11,513 nt of DNA from Lachnospiraceae bacterium UBA7225. Its GTDB lineage: Bacteria > Bacillota > Clostridia > Lachnospirales > Lachnospiraceae. Below are positions 6,058 through 11,513 of this stretch, one piece after another. The notes beneath the pieces were generated by a model, which was given only the letters and a program-made list of their open reading frames with translations, was not told where the DNA came from and ran no database searches. Location of the stretch: contig DKTR01000088.1 of NCBI GenBank assembly GCA_002473385.1, positions 7,692 to 19,204 on the forward strand. Reading direction: 5' to 3'. Each line of letters opens with the position of its first letter. The stretch's first letter is position 1. Made by a program: the position numbers and the translations under genes.

Positions 6058-7344
6058 TTACCATAAGTTACCATTATTATCAAAGGGTAAATACTCTGGT
6101 TCACTCTCAATAATAAGATTCGGATTCTCTTTGGCTTCTTCATAATATGCCTCTGATAGCATGATATGCTCAATATGTAAACTATTGGGGATCCTGACAA
6201 TTCGTGCTTTTGTTTTGTCAATTTCATTACATGTACGCACACACACCTGGATAGCTTCCTTATCGCTCTCCATTACAATCGGAATACGCACTCCGCCAAG
6301 TACTGTACATGTAATAGCGTTAGGATACATACTGGCAAAATCAAGCTGTTCAAATACACGCTTCGTAGTAGCGCTGGCATATCCAAGACCAATACCGTTT
6401 CCATGCGTTTCCGGGCTGAGATCCAATACACAGACACGCTGTGCTTTAATTCCGCCGGTCGCATACGGCGTACAAAATGTTCCTGTGATATTCGGATCCA
6501 TACCATCGCCGCTGAAGTTTTTTCCTATCTGGTCTACGACCAGAACATCACATTCATCTACCAGAATGCGCGGCATATTTGCAAAGGCTTCCTGCAAAAG
6601 CGGCGGCTCTTTTTCCACAATTTCTTCAGCATTCACTGCAACAATTTTACATGTCTCATCGAAGGCATTCTCTATTGTCGGCACAGCAAAAAGAATCGGT
6701 GCATTTTCGATAATCGCCCTGCCAAACATGGGCACATATTTCGCCATATTCTTAAAACCCGCCTCATGGCAGACCTCCGCCCCATGCTGTTTTCCAAGTC
6801 CGATTGCCATCATTTTCATAATGCCGCTTTCATATGGTCCACGAAATGCCGTGTGCGGCTTAATGCGGCATCCCAGAATGATTCCGTCCGCTTCCGCTGC
6901 GTTTTTGTCAATGAATACCTCCATTCCTTCTTCATTGACACCAATCTTTTTTACTTCCATAGATGAGATGATCGGACATCCGCAATATTCTTCCGTAATG
7001 CCATAACCCTCCAGAATTTCTCTCTGTCCTTCAGCTGTTGCGCCGCCATGGCTGCCCATTGCAGGAATAATAAACGGATGAGCACCTCTTGATCTTACAA
7101 AGTCCGCGATACACTTCGTTGTCAGAGCCACATTCGCGATTCCCCGGCTTCCTGCCGTGATCGCAATACGCATTCCTGGTTTTACTTTACCGGCAAATTT
7201 CTCTTCAGAGAGCAGCTTTTTTATAATCCCCGGTATCTCCTCCGGCTCAATCCTCGGTCTCGGAAACACCTGCTTTACCCTAAACATTCTCGGCAGTTCC
7301 TGATCACTGACAAGCTTTGCCACAAATGGTCTTTCTCTTTTCAT
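6058..7344 (-). CDS. LarA-superfamily (DUF2088, lactate-racemase-domain) protein, candidate sugar-acid epimerase
   Basis: A 428-residue soluble protein of the lactate-racemase-domain family. Visible motifs are GSRGIAN (65-71), MGSHGGAT (96-103, His99) and KPHTAFRG (162-169, His164). MKMMAIGLGKQHGA (176-189) carries Lys177, Lys185 and His187, and GKNFSGDGMDPN (274-285) follows. In characterised LarA, histidines and a lysine at broadly corresponding places hold the nickel-pincer nucleotide (NPN) cofactor. Known members of the superfamily racemise lactate, malate and other 2-hydroxyacids, and some epimerise gluconate at C2. The GSHGG motif here lacks the arginine that follows the histidine in classical LarA, so plain lactate racemase is unlikely. 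The gene lies between the TRAP transporter and uxaA, 35 bp before uxaA, so a sugar-acid substrate is inferred. No NPN synthesis genes (larB, larC, larE) are in the window. GGGGGG 5 bases before the ATG at 7344 fixes the start; an in-frame ATG at 7431 (TAATG overlap with the dctM stop) would add 29 residues but has a poor ribosome site. Confidence 0.82.
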   Translation of the reverse strand: MKRERPFVAKLVSDQELPRMFRVKQVFPRPRIEPEEIPGIIKKLLSEEKFAGKVKPGMRIAITAGSRGIANVALTTKCIADFVRSRGAHPFIIPAMGSHGGATAEGQREILEGYGITEEYCGCPIISSMEVKKIGVNEEGMEVFIDKNAAEADGIILGCRIKPHTAFRGPYESGIMKMMAIGLGKQHGAEVCHEAGFKNMAKYVPMFGRAIIENAPILFAVPTIENAFDETCKIVAVNAEEIVEKEPPLLQEAFANMPRILVDECDVLVVDQIGKNFSGDGMDPNITGTFCTPYATGGIKAQRVCVLDLSPETHGNGIGLGYASATTKRVFEQLDFASMYPNAITCTVLGGVRIPIVMESDKEAIQVCVRTCNEIDKTKARIVRIPNSLHIEHIMLSEAYYEEAKENPNLIIESEPEYLPFDNNGNLW

Positions 7345-7384
7345 GATATCCCCCCTATTTTTCACGGATTGCAGATAACAGGTT

Positions 7385-7421
7385 AACTGCCCCGCTGTGC
7401 ATCCTGCACCGCAAGGCAGTT
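7385..7421 (-). other. two-part hairpin between dctM and the larA-like gene
   Basis: The outer arms AACTGCC (7385-7391) and GGCAGTT (7415-7421) are fully complementary. Within them GTGCA (7397-7401) and TGCAC (7405-7409) form a perfect inner hairpin with a three-base loop. No U-run follows in the operon direction. It lies in the 86-bp gap after the TRAP genes, where it could limit read-through or protect the upstream mRNA. Confidence 0.7.
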
Positions 7422-7430
7422 TTAATTTCA

Positions 7431-8717
7431 TTAATATACCAGCTCTACCAGGAAAGTGCTCAGCCACGGTACGTATGTCAATACAATAATATCAATTAAA
7501 AACAATGCGTAAAACGGCACAGCTTCTTTAATAAAATCTTTTGTCGGGCATTTTGTAATGCCGCATGTTACAAACATCAACGTTCCCATGGGCGGTGTAA
7601 ACGCTCCGATGGTACAGTTGAAAATATATACCATTGCAAAGTGGATCGGATCTATGCCAAACGCCACCGCCACCGGATGAAGCAACGGTCCAAGAACAAT
7701 CATGGAAGCATTTCCTTCAATGAACATACCTACAATCAGCAGGAAGATATTGCATACCAGTAAAAACAGGTATTTATTATGTACCGTACTAATCATCCAC
7801 TGTGAGAAGGTCTGCGGAATCTGCTCTTTTGTAAGAATATAGGAAAAGCATGTCGCAGCCGCAACAATCAGCATGATACCGGCTGTGGTAGTAACCGTTT
7901 CCTTGCAGCCCTTCTTTACATTTTCAAAAGTCAGCTCCTTAAAGCAGATTCCGAGCAGCACTGCATATACTACCGCAACAACGCCTGCTTCTGATGCCGT
8001 GAAAATGCCAAGGCGGACACCTCCAATAATAACAACCGGAAGCAGCATCGGAAACAACGCCGGTTTGAAAGCATCTACCTTCTCCTTCACTGGAATCTTC
8101 GTCGTTCTTGTAGGAAGATATCCTCTCTTCTTGGACACAAAACGTGTAAAGATCATCAACGTAACACACAGAACAACTCCCGGTCCGATACCGGCCACAA
8201 ACAGTTTTCCAACGGAAATATTATTGATACATCCATAAATAATCAGACCTACTCCAGGCGGAATCAGCGGAACAACCATTCCTGAAGCCGCTGTAACAAC
8301 GGTTGAAAATGCCTTGGAATACCCTTTTTGCTCCATAGTCGGAACAAGCATTTTGCACTGCATTGCAGCATCCGCCAGACTCGATCCGGATAAACCTCCC
8401 ATCAGAGTAGACAGCAGAATATTAACTTGTGCCAGTCCGCCGTACATACGGGATGTCATAACTTCACAAAATCCCATAATCCTCTTTGTTACACCGGTAT
8501 AGTTCATAAAAATGCCTGCACATACAAAAAACGGAATAGCAAGGAGTGAAAGCCCCTCTGCTCCGCTAATTGTCTTTTGTGCAAAAATGCTGAAATTAAT
8601 ACCCGGCGTTCCAATAAAATACAGTGCGCAGGCCGCCAGCACCGAAATATATACCGGAACCTTCAGGAACAGTAAAACCAAAAGCACTATTGCACATATA
8701 ATGACTACATTATTCAT
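7431..8717 (-). CDS. dctM: TRAP transporter large membrane subunit (DctM-type)
   Basis: A 428-residue protein, of typical length for DctM, with about 12 membrane segments. It is the channel half of a TRAP transporter, which takes up organic acids using an ion gradient. Family hallmarks are LLAIPFFVCAGIFMNYTGV near residue 60, then GGLSGSSLADAA with PPGVGLIIYG (first conserved loop), and GAFTPPMGTLMFV in the second half. The ATG overlaps the stop codon of dctQ by ATGA, and AGGAGG sits inside the end of dctQ, so the two genes are translationally coupled. The cargo is inferred from the operon to be a hexonate or related sugar acid. Confidence 0.95.
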   Translation of the reverse strand: MNNVVIICAIVLLVLLFLKVPVYISVLAACALYFIGTPGINFSIFAQKTISGAEGLSLLAIPFFVCAGIFMNYTGVTKRIMGFCEVMTSRMYGGLAQVNILLSTLMGGLSGSSLADAAMQCKMLVPTMEQKGYSKAFSTVVTAASGMVVPLIPPGVGLIIYGCINNISVGKLFVAGIGPGVVLCVTLMIFTRFVSKKRGYLPTRTTKIPVKEKVDAFKPALFPMLLPVVIIGGVRLGIFTASEAGVVAVVYAVLLGICFKELTFENVKKGCKETVTTTAGIMLIVAAATCFSYILTKEQIPQTFSQWMISTVHNKYLFLLVCNIFLLIVGMFIEGNASMIVLGPLLHPVAVAFGIDPIHFAMVYIFNCTIGAFTPPMGTLMFVTCGITKCPTKDFIKEAVPFYALFLIDIIVLTYVPWLSTFLVELVY

Positions 8718-9229
8718 GATTTCTGTTCCTCCTCATCCACCAGTTTCTCAATTTCGTCCTCATATCCAAATACATTTACCAGAAAGTAGTTAACAATCTG
8801 CAATACACAGGAAAACGGAACAATTGCATAAATAAGGACATACGGGATATGCAGTACCGCTGTCGTTCTGCCTGTCTGAATAAACAACTGTAAATACTGG
8901 ATACTGGTGTATCCTAAAAAAGCCAGCACAGCCACTACCACAGCTCCGATAAATACACGAATTATCCTTTGCGCAGATGCCGGAAATATTTCATATAAAA
9001 TTTCGATTGCTGAATGATTTCCCGTGCGGAATGCAGCACCGCCCGCACCAAATACCACCCATACAATCAAAGCTGCCTGCACCTCTTCAATCCAGCCGAA
9101 CGGTCTTCCTACGACATAACGCGCAATGACACCCGAAAAGGTACATACAACCAAAACCACCAGAGCTATAGAAGCAAGTGCAATGTCAAGATTTATCACG
9201 GTTTGAAATAGTTTACTATCTTTTTTCAT
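8714..9229 (-). CDS. dctQ: TRAP transporter small membrane subunit (DctQ-type)
   Basis: A 171-residue membrane protein with four predicted helices. The family pattern is clear: SGVIARYVVGRPFGWIEEVQ, then VFGAGGAAFRTGNHSAIE, in which the tryptophan-glutamate pair and the arginine/histidine are conserved. DctQ forms the membrane complex together with DctM. AGGAG 5 bases before the codon at 9229 selects the start MKKDSK; an ATG nine codons earlier (9256) has no ribosome site. The C-terminus is acidic (EKLVDEEEQ). The gene is 83 bp after dctP with a hairpin between them, and overlaps dctM by 4 bp. Confidence 0.94.
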   Translation of the reverse strand: MKKDSKLFQTVINLDIALASIALVVLVVCTFSGVIARYVVGRPFGWIEEVQAALIVWVVFGAGGAAFRTGNHSAIEILYEIFPASAQRIIRVFIGAVVVAVLAFLGYTSIQYLQLFIQTGRTTAVLHIPYVLIYAIVPFSCVLQIVNYFLVNVFGYEDEIEKLVDEEEQKS

Positions 9230-9272
9230 TGTAACTCCTATCTTCTTTTCAATCATTTCTGAAAGAAACCAT

Positions 9273-9290
9273 GTGCCGCCGGAGCGGCAC
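9273..9290 (-). other. GC-rich hairpin between dctP and dctQ
   Basis: GTGCCGC (9273-9279) and GCGGCAC (9284-9290) form a perfect 7-bp stem with a four-base loop, 22 bp after the dctP stop codon. The sequence that follows in the operon direction (ATGGTTTCTTTC) is only mildly T-rich. Such stems after binding-protein genes often raise the binding protein relative to the membrane parts by attenuation or mRNA protection; that role is inferred here. Confidence 0.7.
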
Positions 9291-9312
9291 GCGTTTTCCG
9301 TTCCTCTTACCG

Positions 9313-10320
9313 TTATTCCTGTCCTGCCGCCTTTACAGTATCATACAGTCCCTCGCTCCAGCCAAGCTGCTCAGCCGCTTCGCCAAAGAATACCTGTCCT
9401 GCTTCTACCCATGCTGCTTTCTCTTCGTCAGATAATGCTGTAATCTCTACACCAGCATCCAGAAGTTTCTGTCTTGCCTCTTCCTCAGCCGCATCCTGCA
9501 GTTCATTATTGTAAAGGCCTGCCTCATCAGCACACTCTGCAAGAATCTTCTGCTGTTCTTCAGAAAGAGAGCTGTAGAAGCCTTCACCGCAAATCCACAT
9601 GGAAGTTGCCAGAATATGCTCATCTTCTACCAGATATTTGGCTACTTCCTGAAAACTTCTGTTTGCCAGGGAGGTGATCGGGTTCTCTACTGCATCAATT
9701 GTTTTCGCCTGCAGCGCCTGGTAAACATCACCCATATCCATTCCTACGGAAGCTGCACCCAGATCATTGAAACTCAGGATAGAAAGGTCGTTGGAAGAAA
9801 CACGGAGTTTTACGCCTTTCAGATCTTCCGGAGTTACGATCTTGCTGGTAGAAAGGATGTTGCGGACACCATAGATCCAGTTAGAGGACAGTACGCGGAT
9901 CTGTGCTTTGCTTGCTAACTGATCACAAAGATCTTTGTACCAATCGCTGTCGATAACTCTCCACTCTTCATCCCAATTGTCGAACATAAACGGTGCATAA
10001 AAAATACCAAAATCTGCTACGCCATAGTCTGCGAGAAATGCTCCGTCAGCAACCGTAATTACCGGTTCGCCAAGAATCATCTGGTCAATCAGCTCTGTCT
10101 TTTTGCCAAGTGCTGAATTCGGAAACAGTTCCAGAGTGATAGAGCCGTTGCTCTTTTCTTCTACCAGCTCTTTCCATTTTTCAACTGCCATAGCTGCCGG
10201 TTCTGTGGTTGCGTTCTCATATCCCACCTGGATAGTAACCGGTGTATCCTCCGCCGATACACTCATAGAAAGTGTCATTACTGCCAGTGCTGCTCCTGCA
10301 AATAACATTGTCTTTTTCAT
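9313..10320 (-). CDS. dctP: TRAP transporter solute-binding protein (DctP-type)
   Basis: A 335-residue extracytoplasmic binding protein. Residues 1-23 form a signal peptide (basic MKK, hydrophobic core, cleavage expected after VSA before EDTP). There is no lipobox cysteine, which is unusual for a cell without an outer membrane. The mature part has the DctP pattern: IQVGYENATTEPAAMAVEKW (30-49), NSALGKKTELIDQM (68-81) and GVRNILSTSK (151-160). PEDLKGVKLRVSS (164-176) follows, with Arg173 in the position that usually binds the ligand carboxylate, and then DAVENPITS (209-217) with Asn213. AAAGGAG about 9 bases upstream supports the start. It follows the dehydrogenase gene and precedes dctQ. The ligand is inferred to be a six-carbon sugar acid; the sequence alone does not name it. 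Confidence 0.94.
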   Translation of the reverse strand: MKKTMLFAGAALAVMTLSMSVSAEDTPVTIQVGYENATTEPAAMAVEKWKELVEEKSNGSITLELFPNSALGKKTELIDQMILGEPVITVADGAFLADYGVADFGIFYAPFMFDNWDEEWRVIDSDWYKDLCDQLASKAQIRVLSSNWIYGVRNILSTSKIVTPEDLKGVKLRVSSNDLSILSFNDLGAASVGMDMGDVYQALQAKTIDAVENPITSLANRSFQEVAKYLVEDEHILATSMWICGEGFYSSLSEEQQKILAECADEAGLYNNELQDAAEEEARQKLLDAGVEITALSDEEKAAWVEAGQVFFGEAAEQLGWSEGLYDTVKAAGQE

Positions 10321-10353
10321 TTTTGTTTTCTCCTTTTCTTAATTGATTTATTT

Positions 10354-10380
10354 ACGTCTCCGCGCCCCGCGGAGTAACGT
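10354..10380 (-). other. GC-rich hairpin between the dehydrogenase gene and dctP
   Basis: CTCCGCG (10358-10364) pairs perfectly with CGCGGAG (10368-10374) around a three-base loop. The stem extends by ACGT/ACGT across a two-base bulge. It starts 9 bases after the dehydrogenase stop codon. No U-run follows. It resembles the other junction hairpins of this operon and may set the ratio of dehydrogenase to transporter mRNA. Confidence 0.7.
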
Positions 10381-10389
10381 TCCTTTCAT

Positions 10390-11454
10390 TTACTGCGGAT
10401 CGGCAAAATGGATTACAACCTTCAATTTGCTGCCGCCGAATTTACTGAACTCCTCAAATGCTGCCGCCGCTTCATCAAGCGAATACTCCGAGCGTTTTTC
10501 CGCTTCTGACGCATCCGGATTCATAACGATCTTTTCCAGATCTGCCTTTCCGGTCTTTACCAGATCAATCAGCTCCAGGAAATCTTTCTTTAACGCGTTT
10601 CTGGAGCCAAAAATGTTCAGTTCCTTCTTCTGGATCATCGTAAAATTGAAATCCAGGTTCTGCTTACCCACACCGATCAGCACCACACGCGCCCCAAAGG
10701 TTGCCGCATCAATGCAGTTCTGGAAGGTGGACGGAAGCCCTACTGCCTCAATCGTAACATCAAAGCCATGATGCTCGCCTGTCACTGCATTTACCTTGTC
10801 CATGAAGGTATCCGGATTATCATTCAGAATCATACCTGCCAGTCCAAAAGTCTCATATGCATATTTCAGCTTTGCCTCTGCAACATCCGCAATGTAAACC
10901 TCGCCGCCCTTTGCCTTTGCAGCGATTGCCGCGAGAACACCGATAGTTCCGGCTCCTACTACCAATACCTTGTCGCCCGGCTGTACGTCTGCCCTGGACA
11001 CACCGTGATAACTGATGCAGAACGGCTCAATCAGCGCAAGCTGCTTCGGAGAAAGACCCTTGCCGTCATAGATGCGCTCTACCGGCATAGTAATGTACTC
11101 TGAAAATGCACCGTCTCTCTGCGCTCCAAGCGTTTCATTTGATTCGCAGCAGTTTACCAGTCCCCGTTCACAGGAATAGCAATGAGTACAGTTGAAATAC
11201 GGGTTGCAGGTGACGATCATGCCTGGCTTTAAGCCTCTGTCGTTCTCCCCGATCTCTACAATCTGCGCCGAAAACTCATGTCCCGGAATCCGCGGATAGC
11301 TTGCATAAGCAAAGGTACCGCGGTATGTACCAAGATCACTTCCGCAGATGCCGCCGTAAAGAACCTTCAGAAGCGCTTCGCCCTCTTTTGCTACCGGTTT
11401 TTCGGTTTCCACAATTTCCACCTTTCCCGGTTCATGAATGAGAATTGTTTTCAT
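10390..11454 (-). CDS. zinc-dependent sugar-acid/alcohol dehydrogenase of the MDR family (LgoD/YjjN-like)
   Basis: A 354-residue cytoplasmic medium-chain dehydrogenase. Likely catalytic zinc ligands are Cys37 (GGICGSD), His59-Glu60 (PGHE) and Glu143 (IEPF). The structural zinc site is Cys89, Cys92, Cys95 and Cys103. The NAD-binding Rossmann fold has GAGTIG at 167-172. E. coli LgoD (YjjN), which oxidises L-galactonate to D-tagaturonate, has similar stretches. Here these are NCCE (101-104), the DGAFSEY and LIEPFCIS segments, and KKELNIFGSRNA (276-287). As UxaB in the same operon uses tagaturonate, L-galactonate dehydrogenase is the best guess; other polyol or sugar-acid dehydrogenases (threonine/sorbitol/galactitol-phosphate type) remain possible. 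GGGAGGAG 5 bases before the ATG at 11454 fixes the start against a longer open frame. It is the first operon gene in the window, just after a promoter with an operator. Confidence 0.87.
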   Translation of the reverse strand: MKTILIHEPGKVEIVETEKPVAKEGEALLKVLYGGICGSDLGTYRGTFAYASYPRIPGHEFSAQIVEIGENDRGLKPGMIVTCNPYFNCTHCYSCERGLVNCCESNETLGAQRDGAFSEYITMPVERIYDGKGLSPKQLALIEPFCISYHGVSRADVQPGDKVLVVGAGTIGVLAAIAAKAKGGEVYIADVAEAKLKYAYETFGLAGMILNDNPDTFMDKVNAVTGEHHGFDVTIEAVGLPSTFQNCIDAATFGARVVLIGVGKQNLDFNFTMIQKKELNIFGSRNALKKDFLELIDLVKTGKADLEKIVMNPDASEAEKRSEYSLDEAAAAFEEFSKFGGSKLKVVIHFADPQ

Positions 11455-11475
11455 GTTTTCTCCTCCCTTGTTATC

Positions 11476-11489
11476 TGTTGTATACAACA
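11476..11489. promoter_or_regulatory. GntR-type operator palindrome
   Basis: TGTTGTATACAACA is a perfect 14-bp palindrome, centred about 28 bp before the dehydrogenase ATG. The core TTGTATACAA is the form bound by many FCD-type GntR repressors of sugar-acid operons; E. coli ExuR/UxuR sites also centre on GGTATACC. It overlaps the -10 box of the predicted promoter, so a bound repressor would block transcription. The regulator gene is not in the window. Confidence 0.75.
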
Positions 11490-11513
11490 TACTTCATTTC
11501 GCTATTTTTGTCA
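11486..11513 (-). promoter_or_regulatory. main promoter of the hexonate operon (cut by the window edge)
   Basis: On the minus strand the window begins with TGACA (11513-11509). If the next base outside is T this is a perfect TTGACA -35. Exactly 17 bases later stands TATGTT (11491-11486, 4 of 6 to the -10 consensus). The palindromic operator begins inside this -10. The completeness of the -35 cannot be seen. Confidence 0.5.

Noticed and set aside
6161..7006. Plus-strand open frame of 281 codons
   Set aside because: It is antisense to the LarA-like gene and its product shows only low-complexity Ser/Ile/Pro-rich sequence.
6058..7344. Ordinary lactate racemase
   Set aside because: The motif after the first active-site histidine differs from classical LarA, and no lactate transport or larBCE genes accompany it; the context is hexonate metabolism.
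7345..7431. N-terminal extension of the LarA-like protein from the TAATG overlap with dctM
   Set aside because: The 29 added residues do not look like a domain, the region holds a hairpin, and the downstream ATG has a far better ribosome binding site.

Overview
The window looks like a chromosomal segment of a Gram-positive, anaerobic gut-type Clostridia, most likely Lachnospiraceae. This rests on moderate GC, strong AGGAGG-type ribosome binding sites, short intergenic gaps, and the character of the PyrH and hexuronate-pathway proteins. The genus cannot be fixed from sequence alone. No tRNA, rRNA, CRISPR array or transposase gene was seen.

Left part (1-2240): the 5' end of pyrH (UMP kinase) runs leftward out of the window. 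It diverges from a rightward gene for a membrane-anchored protein of unknown function whose outer domain resembles a solute-binding protein. That gene overlaps tail-to-tail by 83 bp with a leftward EamA/DMT-family transporter gene. Between the transporter and the next operon lies about 270 bp without a convincing gene. It carries a long imperfect inverted repeat that may be a dispersed repeat or transcript-end element.

Main part (2241-11513): eight genes lie on the minus strand in one catabolic operon. In transcription order they are: a zinc-dependent sugar-acid dehydrogenase similar to LgoD/YjjN; the three TRAP transporter parts DctP, DctQ and DctM; a LarA-superfamily (DUF2088) protein; altronate dehydratase UxaA; tagaturonate reductase UxaB; and KDPG aldolase Eda. 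The proposed flow starts with TRAP import of a hexonate. The dehydrogenase oxidises it (best guess L-galactonate to D-tagaturonate), UxaB reduces that to D-altronate and UxaA dehydrates it to KDG. A KDG kinase encoded elsewhere then makes KDPG, which Eda splits to pyruvate and glyceraldehyde-3-phosphate. The first two steps together would be redox neutral. No uronate isomerase (uxaC) is present, which points to an aldonate rather than a uronate as input. The LarA-like protein has no established role here; a C2 epimerase that feeds a stereoisomer into the pathway is the most interesting reading.

Regulation visible in the sequence: a perfect 14-bp palindrome, TGTTGTATACAACA, of the GntR/FCD operator type overlaps the -10 of the promoter at the right edge. 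A second, strong sigma-A-type promoter lies directly before eda. Hairpins without U-runs occupy four gene junctions (dehydrogenase/dctP, dctP/dctQ, dctM/larA-like, uxaA/uxaB), which suggests post-transcriptional tuning of the segments.
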